DNA from: Lonsdalea iberica
GTDB lineage: Bacteria > Pseudomonadota > Gammaproteobacteria > Enterobacterales > Enterobacteriaceae
Assembly (NCBI RefSeq): GCF_002111585.1
Contig: NZ_LUTP01000013.1
Span: 1-64,000, forward strand
Length of the DNA: 64,000 nucleotides
Direction of reading: 5' to 3'
Positions 31,505-43,794 of this stretch are shown here, one piece after another. The first letter of the stretch is position 1. Every line of letters starts with the position of its first letter. Below the pieces are notes generated by a model. It saw only the letters and a program-made list of their open reading frames with translations. It was not told the origin of the DNA and ran no database searches. The position numbers and the translations under genes were made by a program.

Positions 31505-32995
31505 TTATTCGTTGTTGTCGCCAAACCAACAGATATTACGCGCGGCCATAATCAGCTCACCAGCTTGCTTCTCATCAAGCTCTTCAATATCTGTCAGGTC
31601 ATCGACACCCTGCTCAGCAAGATCTTCCAGCGTACATACGCCGCGTGCAGCCAGAGCAAACGCCAGCTCACGGGATAAACCAGGCAGGTTTAGCAAATCA
31701 TCGGCTGGCTGACCGTCACCGAGGCTTTCCTCGCGAGCCAGCGCCAATGTTGTCAACGCTGCCTTCGCACGGTCACGCAGCGCCTCGATCGTTTCTTCGT
31801 CCAGCCCGTCGATTTCAAGCAGTTCTTTCATCGGCACATAGGCCAGCTCTTCTAAGGTAGAGAAGCCTTCTTCCACCAGAACGATGGCGAATTCTTCGTC
31901 GATGCCTAGATGCTTGGTGAAGACATCAATCGCCGCATGCGCTTCGGCCTGATGTTTAGCCTGCAGGTCTTCAATCGTCATCACGTTCAGTTCCCAGCCG
32001 CTGAGCTGTGATGCCAGGCGAACGTTCTGACCGTTACGGCCGATTGCCTGAGCCAGATTTCCTGACTCTACAGCAATATCCATGGTGTGATTGTCTTCAT
32101 CTACTACGATGGAGGCAACATCTGCTGGCGCCATCGCATTGATAACGAACTGAGCCGGATTATCATCCCACAGCACGATATCGATTCGCTCACCGCCCAG
32201 TTCGCTGGAAACGGCCTGAACGCGCGCACCGCGCATACCCACACAAGCGCCGACGGGGTCGATGCGTTTGTCGTTGGTCTTAACGGCGATTTTAGCGCGT
32301 GAACCTGGATCGCGCGCTGCAGCTTTAATTTCGATAACTTCTTCGCCGATTTCCGGTACTTCGATGCGGAACAGTTCGATCAGCATTTCCGAACGAGAAC
32401 GGCTGACGAACAGCTGAGCGCCGCGCGCTTCGGGACGGACAGCATATAGCACGCCGCGAATTCGGTCGCCGGGACGGAAGTTTTCGCGCGGCAGCATGTC
32501 TTCACGGCCAATAACCGCTTCGGCGTTGCTACCCAGATCCAGAGAGATGTTATCGCGGGTCACTTTCTTAACCACGCCGGTGACAATCTCACCTTCTTGC
32601 TCACGGAACTGCTCAACGACCATAGCACGTTCAGCTTCACGTACTTTCTGTACGATAACCTGTTTAGCCGTTTGGGTCGTGATGCGGTCAAAGGTTACAG
32701 ATTCAATCTGATCTTCAACGTAGCCGCCCAGCTCAATGCTCGGGTCTTCGAATTGCGCTGCTTCCAGCGTAATTTCGCGGGTGGGCTGAGTCACTTCATT
32801 GACGGCGACCCAACGGCGGAATGTGTCAAAATCGCCAGTTTTGCGGTCGATGCAAACACGTACGTCAATTTCCTGCTCGTATTTTTTCTTGGTTGCCGTT
32901 GCCAGTGCGATTTCCAATGCTTCAAAAATCTTTTCACGCGGAACAGCTTTCTCATTGGAAACTGCTTCAACAACAGCCAGAATCTCTTTGTTCAT
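31505..32995 (-). CDS. nusA: transcription elongation/termination factor NusA
   Basis: A 496-residue RNA-polymerase-binding factor. It contains the N-terminal domain, an S1 domain ([18 protein letters not shown], about 139-156), two KH domains ([15 protein letters not shown] and [16 protein letters not shown]) and two C-terminal acidic repeats that bind alpha-CTD or N protein. The start at 32995 ([16 protein letters not shown]) gives the usual length; an upstream in-frame codon is ignored. Confidence 0.98.
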   Translation of the reverse strand: MNKEILAVVEAVSNEKAVPREKIFEALEIALATATKKKYEQEIDVRVCIDRKTGDFDTFRRWVAVNEVTQPTREITLEAAQFEDPSIELGGYVEDQIESVTFDRITTQTAKQVIVQKVREAERAMVVEQFREQEGEIVTGVVKKVTRDNISLDLGSNAEAVIGREDMLPRENFRPGDRIRGVLYAVRPEARGAQLFVSRSRSEMLIELFRIEVPEIGEEVIEIKAAARDPGSRAKIAVKTNDKRIDPVGACVGMRGARVQAVSSELGGERIDIVLWDDNPAQFVINAMAPADVASIVVDEDNHTMDIAVESGNLAQAIGRNGQNVRLASQLSGWELNVMTIEDLQAKHQAEAHAAIDVFTKHLGIDEEFAIVLVEEGFSTLEELAYVPMKELLEIDGLDEETIEALRDRAKAALTTLALAREESLGDGQPADDLLNLPGLSRELAFALAARGVCTLEDLAEQGVDDLTDIEELDEKQAGELIMAARNICWFGDNNE

Positions 32996-33016
32996 CCTAG
33001 TTGCCTCATCCAAACT

Positions 33017-33469
33017 TTAAAAGTGGGGTACCAGATTCGCTTTCTGGATGTTGCTCAGCGCGAACACTTCATCTTTGCCTTCCACCGTTACCGTGATCAT
33101 CTCACCCTCAACGGCTTTGATTATTCCTTGCCACTTACGGCGGTTCTGGACAGCCATACGCAATACCAGACTCACTTCTTCACCGAGGAAACGCACGTAG
33201 TGTTCGGCCGTGAATAAAGGACGATCCAGACCTGGCGAAGATACTTCCAGGTTATAAGCTACGGTGATCGGATCTTCAACATCCAGCACCGCACTGACCT
33301 GATGGCTGACATCAGCACAATCATCAACAGTGATCCCATCGTCACTATCAATATAGATACGCAGCGTCGATTGGCGACCCCGGACGAACTCAATGCCCAC
33401 CAGCTCAAAGCCTAATGCTGCAACGGGTGCTGAAATCATCTCTGTTAACTTTTGCTCTAATGTGGACAA
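33017..33469 (-). CDS. rimP: ribosome maturation factor RimP
   Basis: A 150-residue factor for 30S maturation, needed to load S12. The family region [20 protein letters not shown] and the segment [19 protein letters not shown] are intact. The start is ambiguous: TTG at 33469 ([10 protein letters not shown]) has the G-rich SD GGGGGTGGG just upstream and matches the usual E. coli annotation. GTG at 33475 and TTG at 33481 are also in frame. Confidence 0.96.
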   Translation of the reverse strand: MSTLEQKLTEMISAPVAALGFELVGIEFVRGRQSTLRIYIDSDDGITVDDCADVSHQVSAVLDVEDPITVAYNLEVSSPGLDRPLFTAEHYVRFLGEEVSLVLRMAVQNRRKWQGIIKAVEGEMITVTVEGKDEVFALSNIQKANLVPHF

Positions 33470-33486
33470 GCCCACCCCCAAGACAT

Positions 33487-33507
33487 AAAAAAAGGGCTTA
33501 ATAGCCC
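33487..33507 (-). terminator. weak hairpin with T-run just upstream of rimP
   Basis: On the minus strand GGGCT-ATTA-AGCCC is followed by a run of seven T, ending about 17 bp before the rimP start. It could attenuate transcription entering the rimP-nusA-infB operon from metY. Confidence 0.55.
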
Positions 33508-33535
33508 AGTAATTCTGTTGTCAGATAACAAAAAA

Positions 33536-33550
33536 CCCCGATATACGGGG
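33536..33550 (-). terminator. hairpin downstream of tRNA-fMet
   Basis: CCCCG-TATAT-CGGGG on the minus strand, followed by a run of six T. It lies about 130 bp after the metY tRNA. A second hairpin follows closer to rimP. Confidence 0.7.
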
Positions 33551-33683
33551 CTTTATGCAACTGGACCCTATTACCACGGATGTCCGCGGTATAACTTACC
33601 GTTAAGAATTCTTTCAAAACTGACTATGGAATCAATAGAAACTTACTGAGCAGCTTTGAAAGAAAACCTACAGGAAAGTTAAT

Positions 33684-33760
<77 letters not shown>

Positions 33761-33819
33761 TCCGAAAACGTGGCAAATACTACGCTGATAACCGCAAAAA
33801 TGCAAGTTATCTCTAGGAT

Positions 33820-33907
33820 TGGTACCGAGGACGGGACTTGAACCCGTAAGCCCAATTTGGGCACTACCACCTCAAGGTAGCGTGTCTACCAATTCCACCA
33901 CCTCGGC
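33820..33907 (-). tRNA. leuU: tRNA-Leu (GAG)
   Basis: About 88 nt, with CCA encoded and a long variable arm as expected for leucine tRNA. On the minus strand it starts GCCGAGGTGG, has anticodon GAG within CTACCTTGAGGTGGTAG and ends CCTCGGTACCA. Position between secG and metY matches E. coli leuU. Confidence 0.96.
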
Positions 33908-33960
33908 ATCATTTCTTACTTCTTACTTTGGCAATAATGTTGGTTGCCGGTAACGCTATA

Positions 33961-34293
33961 TTACTTAGGAATATCGCTCGACGGCGTAGCTGGTGCCGTA
34001 TTCTGCTGAGTTTTCGCCGGTTCAGGCTGGCTTAAACTTTCCCACTCACTGCCTTTTTGGCTGTGGTTAGAGCTCATGTTGCCCAGAATCAGACTGATGA
34101 CAAAGAATAGCGTTGCCAAGACAGCCGTCGTCCGAGTCATAAAATTGCTGGAGCCGTTTGAGCCAAACAGCGTAGCTGACGCACCTGCTCCGAACGAGGC
34201 ACCCATATCGGCACCTTTACCTTGCTGCAGCATGATCAAAACAACCAGACCAATTGACACCAGCAGGAAAATGACTAAAAGCGCTTCGTACAT
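33961..34293 (-). CDS. secG: preprotein translocase subunit SecG
   Basis: A 110-residue inner-membrane subunit of SecYEG. Two hydrophobic helices are visible (residues 1-22, YEALLVIFLLVSIGLVVLIM, and about 54-72, TTAVLATLFFVISLILG). The conserved QQGKGADMGASFGAGAS loop lies between them. The C-terminus is Pro/Gln/Ser-rich. Start at 34293 gives the E. coli length. Confidence 0.97.
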   Translation of the reverse strand: MYEALLVIFLLVSIGLVVLIMLQQGKGADMGASFGAGASATLFGSNGSSNFMTRTTAVLATLFFVISLILGNMSSNHSQKGSEWESLSQPEPAKTQQNTAPATPSSDIPK

Positions 34294-34594
34294 AGATGTA
34301 CCTATTACTTTATCCCCAATGATTTTATGAGGATGCTGAATTCTTGCGGCCAAACCGCTCGCTATCCGCAGTCGGAATATAAAAGCCATCCCTTATAAAG
34401 CGGGTTTGAATACTAACCAAAGCATTCTGTCTAAGCAAGGCTAATTTGGCGCGCAATGATTGATTGGAGGAAAAATCAGCAACAGAGTTGAGTACGCCAA
34501 CAAGCCTTAAACTATCTGGCTGATTCTTTGGTAATTAACGCCATTGGAAAATGCAAGAATATCACCGATGGCGTTACCATTTCAGAAGATGAAA

Positions 34595-35935
34595 TTACCC
34601 CGCCGCTTTCACAGCATCGGCAATCCCATTGGCTAAAGCCGTCACCGTAGGCTCATCTTCACCTTCAACCATAACTCGGATCAGCGGTTCGGTGCCCGAC
34701 TTACGTAACAGAACCCGACCGCGGCTGCCCAGTTGTAACTCCGCATCCTGCACAGCCTGTTTAACTGCGTCGCTTTCCAGCGGGTCATGTTCGCCGGCGA
34801 AGCGGACGTTGACCAGCACCTGCGGAAACAGTTTCATGCCGCTACACAAATCGTGCAACGTCATGTGGTTGCGGGCCATTGCGGTCAAGACCTGCAACCC
34901 AGCGATAATACCGTCCCCTGTGGTCGTTTTATCTAGCAGGATCACGTGACCTGAATTTTCAGCGCCAATACGCCAGCCTTTGGACTGCATCAGTTCTAAC
35001 ACATATCGGTCCCCGACCTTTGCTCTGGCGAACGGAATGCCAAGCTGCTTCAGAGCAAGCTCCAGACCCATATTGCTCATTAACGTCCCGACAGCACCAC
35101 CGCGGAGCTGACCTTGACGAAGGCCTTCGCGTGCGATGATGTACAAAATTTGATCACCATCGACCTTATTACCCTGGTGGTCGACCATAATCAGGCGATC
35201 GCCATCTCCGTCAAAGGCCAAGCCCACATCGGCTTTTTCCGCGAGAACCCGATTCTGAAGCTGTCTTACATCCGTTGCGCCACACTCTTCATTGATGTTC
35301 ATTCCGTTGGGATTACAACCAAGCGTGATCACCGTCGCGCCCAATTCTCTCAATACGCTGGGCGCAATGTGATAAGTCGCGCCGTTGGCGCAATCCACCA
35401 CGACTTTGAGGCCGTTAAGGTTAAGCTCGCTCGGGAAGGAGCCTTTGCAGAATTCGATGTAACGACCTGCCGCATCTACAATTCGACTTGCTTTACCGAG
35501 CTCGGAAGACTCGACGCAGGTGATGGCCTTCTCCATTTCGGCTTCGATCGCTTCCTCAACTTCGTCAGGCAATTTGGTGCCGTCGATGGAAAAGAACTTG
35601 ATGCCGTTATCGTAGAACGGATTATGGGAAGCCGAGATCACGATGCCGGCTTCAGCCCTGAAGGTGCGAGTCAAATAGGCTACAGCGGGCGTTGGCATCG
35701 GCCCCGTGAAGGATGCTGATAATCCCGCGGCAGCCAGGCCGGCTTCCAACGCAGATTCGAGCATATAACCCGAAATTCGGGTGTCTTTACCGATGATGAT
35801 CTTTCTGGAGCCGTGCCGAGCCAAAACCTTTCCGGCCGCCCAGCCCAGCTTTAATACGAAATCGGGGGTAATGGGAGAGTCACCGACTTTGCCACGAATA
35901 CCGTCAGTACCAAAATATTTACGGCTGCTCGTCAT
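34595..35935 (-). CDS. glmM: phosphoglucosamine mutase
   Basis: A 446-residue mutase converting glucosamine-6-phosphate to the 1-phosphate for UDP-GlcNAc synthesis. It has the active-site phosphoserine loop [17 protein letters not shown] (Ser about 103), the metal-binding DGDGDR (about 242) and the sugar-specificity GENSGH. It starts 3 bp after the folP stop, so the two are translated together. Confidence 0.97.
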   Translation of the reverse strand: MTSSRKYFGTDGIRGKVGDSPITPDFVLKLGWAAGKVLARHGSRKIIIGKDTRISGYMLESALEAGLAAAGLSASFTGPMPTPAVAYLTRTFRAEAGIVISASHNPFYDNGIKFFSIDGTKLPDEVEEAIEAEMEKAITCVESSELGKASRIVDAAGRYIEFCKGSFPSELNLNGLKVVVDCANGATYHIAPSVLRELGATVITLGCNPNGMNINEECGATDVRQLQNRVLAEKADVGLAFDGDGDRLIMVDHQGNKVDGDQILYIIAREGLRQGQLRGGAVGTLMSNMGLELALKQLGIPFARAKVGDRYVLELMQSKGWRIGAENSGHVILLDKTTTGDGIIAGLQVLTAMARNHMTLHDLCSGMKLFPQVLVNVRFAGEHDPLESDAVKQAVQDAELQLGSRGRVLLRKSGTEPLIRVMVEGEDEPTVTALANGIADAVKAAG

Positions 35936-35938
35936 CTT

Positions 35939-36772
35939 TTATTCCTTAGCTGAAAGTGTAGCTTCAACAACACGCATAGCATCCACGGTTGCTTTTACGT
36001 CATGAACACGAATGATTCGCGCTCCCTTTAGCGCAGCAATGACTGCGCAGGCGACACTGCCATAAACACGTTCTTTAGGCGGAACATTGAGCAGTTGGCC
36101 AATCATTGATTTTCTGGACATCCCCACCAATAGGGGTAAACCGAATTGATGCAGGCTTTCCATTTGAGCCAGCAGGCTGTAGTTGTGCTGCAAGTTTTTG
36201 CCAAACCCAAATCCGGGATCGAGTAATATTTGCTCGCGAGGAATTCCTGCAGTCGCGCAGCGACTGAGATGATGCTCAAAAAAGGTGAAAACATCCTTCA
36301 TCAGGTCATCATAGTGCGGAGCCTGTTGCATCGTCTGCGGCATTCCTTGCATATGCATCAGACATACGGGCAGTTGTGTCGCGGCGGCGGCATCCAACGC
36401 GCCCTTTTCCTGCAAAGAGCGCACATCGTTAATGAGATGCGCTCCAGCGGCAGCCGCCGCGGTGATCACTTCCGGTTTTGAGGTGTCGACGGATATCCAT
36501 ACCTCAAAACGCTGCGATAACGCTTCTACGACGGGGACGACGCGATCCAGCTCTTCCGCGACGCTGACTTCATCCGCACCAGGCCGTGTTGACTCGCCGC
36601 CGACATCAATAAATGTTGCGCCAGCCATGACCATATCCTGTGCATGAAACAGCGCTTTATCGAGAGTATTGTGTTGGCCGCCATCGGAAAACGAATCCGG
36701 TGTCACATTCAAGATGCCCATCACCTGCGGGCAGGAGAGATCAATGACCGATCCCCGAGCGTTCAATTTCAT
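35939..36772 (-). CDS. folP: dihydropteroate synthase
   Basis: A 277-residue TIM-barrel enzyme of folate synthesis and the sulfonamide target. It has MGILNVTPDSFSDGG, IDVGGESTRPGADEV, LLDPGFGFGKNLQHNYSLL and VGMSRKSMI, all family signatures. It is located between ftsH and glmM as in E. coli. Confidence 0.97.
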   Translation of the reverse strand: MKLNARGSVIDLSCPQVMGILNVTPDSFSDGGQHNTLDKALFHAQDMVMAGATFIDVGGESTRPGADEVSVAEELDRVVPVVEALSQRFEVWISVDTSKPEVITAAAAAGAHLINDVRSLQEKGALDAAAATQLPVCLMHMQGMPQTMQQAPHYDDLMKDVFTFFEHHLSRCATAGIPREQILLDPGFGFGKNLQHNYSLLAQMESLHQFGLPLLVGMSRKSMIGQLLNVPPKERVYGSVACAVIAALKGARIIRVHDVKATVDAMRVVEATLSAKE

Positions 36773-36831
36773 TCCTTCTTCCTCAAAACCACAGCCCGCC
36801 CATGCTGCTATGCCTGGACGTAATCAGCAAA

Positions 36832-36853
36832 AAACCCCGGCAAGCCGGGGTTT
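36832..36853 (-). terminator. ftsH terminator
   Basis: AAACCCCGGC, a 2-nt loop, GCCGGGGTTT, followed by T-run on the minus strand. It separates ftsH from folP-glmM. Confidence 0.85.
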
Positions 36854-36898
36854 ATAAACTACTGGTGTCAGTTTCAGCAACACGCTGTCACACCGCGC

Positions 36899-38836
36899 TT
36901 ACTTGTCGCTCAACGGACCTGACATAGAGTTGCCCGTGCCTGGCTTCTCCGGTTCATCAACCGGGGTCGGCGCATTAGGCGTTCCGCTATCATCAGAGTT
37001 GTTATTGTTGGACGAAGGTTCTTCCCAGCCAGCCGGCGGACGAACATCCTTGCGCCCCATCAGATCATCAATCTGCGGCGCATCAATGGTTTCATATTTC
37101 ATCAACGCATCCTTCATGGAATGCAGGATATCCATATTCGCCATCAACAATTCGCGAGCACGCTGATAGTTGCGTTCGATCAAGGCTTTAACTTCCTGAT
37201 CGATGATGCGGGCCGTTTCATCTGACATGTGTTTCGCTTTCGCCACGGAGCGTCCAAGGAATACTTCCCCTTCTTCTTCCGCGTAGAGCAACGGTCCCAG
37301 CTTTTCTGAGAAGCCCCACTGCGTCACCATGTTACGAGCAATAGAGGTTGCGACTTTGATGTCGTTAGACGCCCCCGTCGAAACATGCTCAGAACCATAA
37401 ATGATCTCTTCAGCCAGACGACCGCCGTATAGCGTTGAAATCTGGCTTTCAAGCTTCTGGCGACTGGCGCTAATGGCATCGCCTTCCGGCAGGAAGAAAG
37501 TCACGCCCAGTGCCCGGCCGCGCGGGATAATAGTCACTTTATGCACAGGATCGTGCTCTGGCACCAAACGTCCGATGATGGCGTGGCCCGCTTCGTGATA
37601 AGCAGTCGACTCTTTTTGAGATTCCGTCATCACCATAGACCGACGTTCTGCACCCATCATGATCTTATCTTTGGCTTTCTCGAATTCGACCATGGAGACA
37701 ACACGCTTGCTGCCGCGTGCGGCAAATAATGCGGCTTCATTGACCAGGTTAGCCAAGTCGGCACCGGAGAACCCAGGTGTGCCGCGGGCAATCACAGAAG
37801 CATCAATATCTGGTGATAGAGGAACGCGACGCATGTGGACTTTAAGAATCTGTTCACGACCACGGACATCCGGCAGCCCTACTACAACCTGACGGTCGAA
37901 ACGACCAGGCCGCAGCAGCGCAGGGTCAAGCACATCAGGTCGGTTGGTTGCAGCAATGACGATAATACCTTCATTACCTTCGAACCCGTCCATTTCCACC
38001 AGCATCTGGTTCAGCGTCTGCTCACGTTCGTCGTGACCGCCGCCCAAGCCGGCGCCGCGCTGACGACCAACAGCATCAATTTCATCAATGAAGATGATAC
38101 ACGGCGCCGCTTTTTTCGCTTGTTCGAACATGTCACGAACGCGGGATGCGCCCACGCCCACGAACATTTCGACGAAATCAGAACCGGAAATCGTAAAGAA
38201 TGGGACTTTCGCTTCGCCCGCGATAGCTTTAGCCAGCAAGGTTTTACCGGTACCTGGAGGGCCGACCATCAGCACGCCTTTCGGTATCTTGCCGCCCAGC
38301 TTCTGGAAACGGCTAGGCTCACGCAGGTACTCGACCAGCTCGGCCACTTCTTCTTTGGCCTCATCACATCCGGCAACGTCCGCAAACGTCGTTTTGATCT
38401 GGTCTTCGGTGAGCATGCGTGCTTTGCTTTTGCCGAACGACATGGCACCTTTGCCACCACCGCCCTGCATTTGACGCATGAAGAAAATCCAGACGCCGAT
38501 CAGCAGAAGCATCGGGAACCATGAGATAAAGATAGAAGCCAGCAGACTCGGTTCTTCTGGGGGTTCGCCGACTACTTTTACGTTTTTAGTCAGAAGGTTA
38601 TCCAGCAACTTGGGATCGTTGACAGGAATATAGGTCGTGTATCGGTTGCTGTCTTTTTTGACCACAGTGATCTCACGCCCATTGATTCGTGCTTCACGGA
38701 CCTGATCCTGATTCACTTCAGTTAAAAAGGTTGAATAATCCACCCTACGGCCATTCGACTCGCTGGGCCCAAAGCTCTGGAATACAGACATCAGCACAAC
38801 TGCGATGACTAACCAGAGAATCAGGTTTTTCGCCAT
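36899..38836 (-). CDS. ftsH: ATP-dependent zinc metalloprotease FtsH
   Basis: A 645-residue membrane-anchored AAA+ protease that degrades LpxC, sigma-32 and faulty membrane proteins. Two membrane helices (about 5-24 and 99-119) flank a periplasmic domain. Walker A is GPPGTGKT, Walker B IIFIDEID, the second-region AAA motif [10 protein letters not shown], and the zinc site HEAGH. The start at 38836 (MAKNLILWL) matches E. coli; a TTG nine bases upstream is ignored. It follows rlmE. Confidence 0.98.
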   Translation of the reverse strand: MAKNLILWLVIAVVLMSVFQSFGPSESNGRRVDYSTFLTEVNQDQVREARINGREITVVKKDSNRYTTYIPVNDPKLLDNLLTKNVKVVGEPPEEPSLLASIFISWFPMLLLIGVWIFFMRQMQGGGGKGAMSFGKSKARMLTEDQIKTTFADVAGCDEAKEEVAELVEYLREPSRFQKLGGKIPKGVLMVGPPGTGKTLLAKAIAGEAKVPFFTISGSDFVEMFVGVGASRVRDMFEQAKKAAPCIIFIDEIDAVGRQRGAGLGGGHDEREQTLNQMLVEMDGFEGNEGIIVIAATNRPDVLDPALLRPGRFDRQVVVGLPDVRGREQILKVHMRRVPLSPDIDASVIARGTPGFSGADLANLVNEAALFAARGSKRVVSMVEFEKAKDKIMMGAERRSMVMTESQKESTAYHEAGHAIIGRLVPEHDPVHKVTIIPRGRALGVTFFLPEGDAISASRQKLESQISTLYGGRLAEEIIYGSEHVSTGASNDIKVATSIARNMVTQWGFSEKLGPLLYAEEEGEVFLGRSVAKAKHMSDETARIIDQEVKALIERNYQRARELLMANMDILHSMKDALMKYETIDAPQIDDLMGRKDVRPPAGWEEPSSNNNNSDDSGTPNAPTPVDEPEKPGTGNSMSGPLSDK

Positions 38837-38892
38837 GTCACTCAAGGGATTAACCTCATATTACAACTGTGTTAAAAAATAGCGTAAGGGTA

Positions 38893-39522
38893 CTACAGTT
38901 TACGCCCTGTCGCTACAATGTACACCTCGCGGGACCTGGCCCGGGAGGATTCAGGCTTACGCGTCTTCACCGTCGTAAACAGGGATCTTACTTCACGTAA
39001 ATACTCGTCAAAGCCTTCTCCCTGAAATACTTTAACGACAAAACTGCCGCCCGGAGCCAAGATATCTCGACACATCTCCAGCGCAAGTTCCACCAGATAC
39101 ATGGAACGCGGAATATCGACTGCCGGAGTACCGCTCATGTTAGGGGCCATGTCGGACATCACCACCTGAACTTTCTGATCGCCAACCCTTTCGAGCAACG
39201 CTTTCAGTACCATTTCATCGCGGAAGTCGCCCTGAAGAAAGTCGACACCTACGATAGGATCCATCGGTAAAAGGTCGCAGGCAATAATCCGCCCTTTACC
39301 ACCAATTTGACTGACGACATACTGCGACCAGCCGCCTGGAGCGGCCCCCAAGTCCACCACGGTCATGCCGGGTTTGAACAGTTTGTCGCTCTGCTGTATC
39401 GCATCAAGTTTAAACCAAGCGCGTGAGCGAAGCCCTTTTTTCTGCGCTTGCTGCACATATTTATCGCTAAAGTGTTCCTGCAACCAACGACTGGAACTCG
39501 CAGAACGCTTTTTGTTAGCCAT
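38893..39522 (-). CDS. rlmE: 23S rRNA (uridine-2552-2'-O)-methyltransferase
   Basis: A 209-residue RrmJ/FtsJ-type enzyme that methylates U2552 in the peptidyl-transferase A-loop. The SAM site [16 protein letters not shown] (about 56-71) is intact, as are the K-D-K-E residues, including the Asp in [12 protein letters not shown] and the Lys in VVKVFQG. It forms an operon with ftsH and is divergent from yhbY. Confidence 0.97.
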   Translation of the reverse strand: MANKKRSASSSRWLQEHFSDKYVQQAQKKGLRSRAWFKLDAIQQSDKLFKPGMTVVDLGAAPGGWSQYVVSQIGGKGRIIACDLLPMDPIVGVDFLQGDFRDEMVLKALLERVGDQKVQVVMSDMAPNMSGTPAVDIPRSMYLVELALEMCRDILAPGGSFVVKVFQGEGFDEYLREVRSLFTTVKTRKPESSRARSREVYIVATGRKL

Positions 39523-39665
39523 CTATTTTCCAACTATTCTTAATTAAAGCGCTTTTGTCGTACTAAACGTCTCATTGAGCGCCAACCAACCACTCTACAA
39601 TGGTGATAATGGTGAGATGGCGGTAGAATGACCCGTTTTCAATCCCAACCTAAGCAAAAAAGACC

Positions 39666-39959
39666 ATGAATCTGAGTAACAAACAAAAACAGCACCTAAA
39701 AGGCCTGGCACATCCATTAAAACCAGTTGTCTTGTTAGGCAACAACGGCCTTACCGAGGGTGTACTGGCTGAGATCGAGCAGGCTTTAGAACATCACGAA
39801 CTGATCAAAGTAAAAATCGCTGCTGAGGATCGTGAAACCAAAGGGTTAATCGTCGAAGCGATCCTGCGCGAAGCCAAAGCCGTCAAAGTCCAGGTTATTG
39901 GCCATACCTTAGTGCTCTATCGTGCCGCTAAGGAACGGAAAATCGTATTGCCACGATAA
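39666..39959 (+). CDS. yhbY: ribosome assembly RNA-binding protein YhbY
   Basis: A 97-residue single CRM-domain protein with the GxxG-like loop LLGNNGLTEGVLAEI (about 23-37). It associates with pre-50S ribosomal subunits in E. coli. Gene is divergent from rlmE and convergent with greA. Confidence 0.96.
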   Translation: MNLSNKQKQHLKGLAHPLKPVVLLGNNGLTEGVLAEIEQALEHHELIKVKIAAEDRETKGLIVEAILREAKAVKVQVIGHTLVLYRAAKERKIVLPR

Positions 39960-40018
39960 CATTTTTTACCTCAGGTTACTTTGCATTGACTGCAAAGTGC
40001 CATGACCTCTGGTAAGAG

Positions 40019-40040
40019 AAAAGGCCGCGTGCGGCCTTTT
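40019..40040. terminator. bidirectional terminator between yhbY and greA
   Basis: AAAAGGCCGC, loop GT, GCGGCCTTTT. A symmetric stem with T-run in both directions. Confidence 0.88.
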
Positions 40041-40076
40041 GCTTTTCTTTACAAATACTGTCGATATCACGAGCAA

Positions 40077-40553
40077 TCAAAGGTACTCGACCTTCAAAAT
40101 CTCATATTCCACCAGCCCCCCGGGGGTGTTGATGGCGACGATGTCGTCTTCTTCTTTGCCGATTAAGCCGCGCGCGATGGGCGAGTTAACCGAGATCAGA
40201 TTTTGTTTGAAGTCAGCCTCATCATCACCAACGATGCGATAGGTCTGTTCTTCTTCTGTATCGACATTCATCACTGTAACAGTGGAGCCGAAAATAACAC
40301 GACCGTTAGCGGCCATTTTGGTGACGTCGATCACCTGAGCGTTTGAAAGCTTCGCTTCGATTTCCTGAATACGGCCTTCGCAGAACCCTTGCTGTTCACG
40401 GGCTGCATGGTATTCCGCATTCTCTTTCAGGTCACCGTGTTCGCGCGCATCAGCAATCGCCGAAATGATTTCTGGTCGGCGAACCATTTTCAGATACTCA
40501 AGCTCTTCGCGTAACTTTTCAGCGCCACGTAACGTCATCGGAAACTGTTTCAT
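40077..40553 (-). CDS. greA: transcription elongation factor GreA
   Basis: A 158-residue factor that rescues backtracked RNA polymerase. Residues 1-75 form the coiled coil, with the acidic tip [15 protein letters not shown]. The C-terminal FKBP-like globular domain ends [15 protein letters not shown]. Divergent from dacB. Confidence 0.97.
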   Translation of the reverse strand: MKQFPMTLRGAEKLREELEYLKMVRRPEIISAIADAREHGDLKENAEYHAAREQQGFCEGRIQEIEAKLSNAQVIDVTKMAANGRVIFGSTVTVMNVDTEEEQTYRIVGDDEADFKQNLISVNSPIARGLIGKEEDDIVAINTPGGLVEYEILKVEYL

Positions 40554-40820
40554 ATTGTCTATACCTCTAAAAATCCATAGGACTTAAATCACCGTCTTCC
40601 TGACGCGATAGAATTAACGTGCGACGGGGTGTCTTTCTTCTGCAGCGTACCCTGACAATTCAAACAAAAGCGGCCCAACCCGGAAATAATTTTTCCAGGG
40701 CAGGCTCAGTTTTGCATTTTGATACGTATTTTACCCCAGAGTTCCATGGGGATCATCGTTTACTTTAGCCCACCTTGGGCCGTAGTATTGCCACACGTTA
40801 CCCTGTGCTAAACCGAGATT

Positions 40821-42254
40821 ATGCGTTTTTCATCTATTGTTACCGGCCTTCTCTGCACCTGTATTCTGCATACTGCCTCGGCTGCCGCCCCGGTAGAAGA
40901 CTATATACAATACCTGCCTGACGGCGCCAATCTGGCGTTAGTGGTGCAGAAAGTGGGGGCGCCGTCTCCCGTGCTTGATTATCACAGCCAACAAATGGCG
41001 CTCCCGGCCAGCACGCAAAAAGTCATTACTGCATTGGCGGCATTACTCCAGCTCGGTCCTGACTTTCGATTCATAACGACAATGGAAAGCACAGGCTCTG
41101 TCAGTAACGGCGTTTTGCGTGGAAATCTGATCGTGCGTTTCAGCGGCGATCCAACGTTGAAACGCCAGCAGATTCGTTCCATGGTACAGGGATTGAAAAA
41201 AAATGGTATCCGCGAAATTACCGGCGACGTGCTGATCGATACTTCCGTATTCGCCAGTCATGACAAAGCACCCGGCTGGCCGTGGAACGATATGACGCAG
41301 TGTTTTAGCGCGCCCCCGGCCGCCGCCATCGTCGATAGAAACTGCTTCTCGGTATCGCTCTACAGCGCCCCTAATGCCGGTGACAATGCTTTTATTCGCG
41401 TAGCGTCTTATTACCCCGTTCAGATGTTTAGCGAAGTCAGAACGCTCGCGAAAGGCTCAGCCGATGCGCAATATTGCGAACTTGATGTTGTTCCGGGAGA
41501 ACTAAATCGTTTTACCCTTACCGGCTGCTTAACGCAGCGCCCAGACCCCCTCCCCCTGGCATTTGCCATTCAGGATGGCGGAAGCTATGCCGGCGCAATC
41601 GTGAAAGACGAATTGATGGAAGCGGATATCCGTATCGGCGGCAGCCTGCGTAGGCAAACCCGGCCGGGAATAACGGGACCAATTTTGGCACAGACGCAGT
41701 CCGCCTCACTGCATGAACTCCTGACCACCATGCTGAAAAAGTCAGACAACATGATCGCGGACACCGTCTTTCGCACCATCGGGCATGAACGATTCAATGT
41801 GCCTGGCACCTGGCGGGCAGGCTCGGATGCGGTGCGTCAGATCTTAAGGCAGAAAGCGGGCGTCGATCTTGGCAACAGCATCATCGTGGATGGCTCCGGG
41901 TTGTCGCGCCACAACCTCCTTGCCCCCGCCACCATGATGCAGGTGCTGCAATACATCGCTCAGCACGATAATGAGTTGAACTACATCAAGATGCTGCCGT
42001 TGGCGGGATATGACGGCACGCTTCGCTATCGGGGCGGATTACATGAAGCAGGCGTAGACGGCAAGGTTTCAGCAAAAACGGGAGCGTTGCAGGGCGTATA
42101 CAACCTGGCTGGGTTTATCACGACGTCCAGCGGTCAGAGAATGGCCTTCGTCCAGTATCTCTCCGGGTACTCCGCCGATGACCAGAAAACGCGTCGTGTT
42201 CCACTGGTTCGCTTTGAGAGCAGACTCTACAAGGATATTTACCAGAACAATTAA
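40821..42254 (+). CDS. dacB: D-alanyl-D-alanine carboxypeptidase/endopeptidase (PBP4)
   Basis: A 477-residue periplasmic class C penicillin-binding protein, the E. coli length. It has a signal peptide to about TASA (residue 21). The SxxK motif is STQK (Ser about 64), the SxN motif lies in KKSDNM, and the KTG motif in SAKTGALQG. It trims and cleaves peptidoglycan cross-links. Confidence 0.96.
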   Translation: MRFSSIVTGLLCTCILHTASAAAPVEDYIQYLPDGANLALVVQKVGAPSPVLDYHSQQMALPASTQKVITALAALLQLGPDFRFITTMESTGSVSNGVLRGNLIVRFSGDPTLKRQQIRSMVQGLKKNGIREITGDVLIDTSVFASHDKAPGWPWNDMTQCFSAPPAAAIVDRNCFSVSLYSAPNAGDNAFIRVASYYPVQMFSEVRTLAKGSADAQYCELDVVPGELNRFTLTGCLTQRPDPLPLAFAIQDGGSYAGAIVKDELMEADIRIGGSLRRQTRPGITGPILAQTQSASLHELLTTMLKKSDNMIADTVFRTIGHERFNVPGTWRAGSDAVRQILRQKAGVDLGNSIIVDGSGLSRHNLLAPATMMQVLQYIAQHDNELNYIKMLPLAGYDGTLRYRGGLHEAGVDGKVSAKTGALQGVYNLAGFITTSSGQRMAFVQYLSGYSADDQKTRRVPLVRFESRLYKDIYQNN

Positions 42255-42280
42255 AGCGCGTGAGCGCCTAGATAAAAAAC

Positions 42281-42308
42281 ACCCTTATCTGCATAAGCAG
42301 ATAAGGGT
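42281..42308. terminator. terminator between dacB and obgE
   Basis: ACCCTTATCTGC, loop ATAA, GCAGATAAGGGT: a perfect 12-bp stem. On the minus strand it is followed by GTTTTTTATC, fitting the end of the obgE operon. Confidence 0.85.
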
Positions 42309-42331
42309 AACTGATACAACAAGCAAACTTT

Positions 42332-42371
42332 TATTATTCGTGAACAACATCTATTATTCGTGAACAACATC
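42332..42371. repeat. perfect 20-bp tandem duplication before the obgE stop
   Basis: Two identical copies, each 20 bp, at 42332-42351 and 42352-42371 (unit begins TATTATTCGTGAAC). They lie between the dacB/obgE terminator and the obgE stop codon. Not coding; probably a recent slippage duplication. Confidence 0.9.
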
Positions 42372-42375
42372 GGGC

Positions 42376-43602
<1,227 letters not shown>

Positions 43603-43794
43603 TTATTGGTTCTCTTTGGCGTAACTCTTTGATTTTATAAAGGACAGCTATTGAAGCCATCCGTCACTGAAAACGACGCAGTCAGAACCATCACGGTAAA
43701 ATGGGCGCTGATTGTACCTGCTTAGCGCGAAGATTTCACCTGTATTAAAAATAAACAGTCATTACGACCCGTGAAGATTGACCGACAAGCTGGC

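Noticed and set aside
33017-33481. Longer rimP from TTG at 33481
   Set aside because: It would translate its own G-rich SD; the family start fits 33469.
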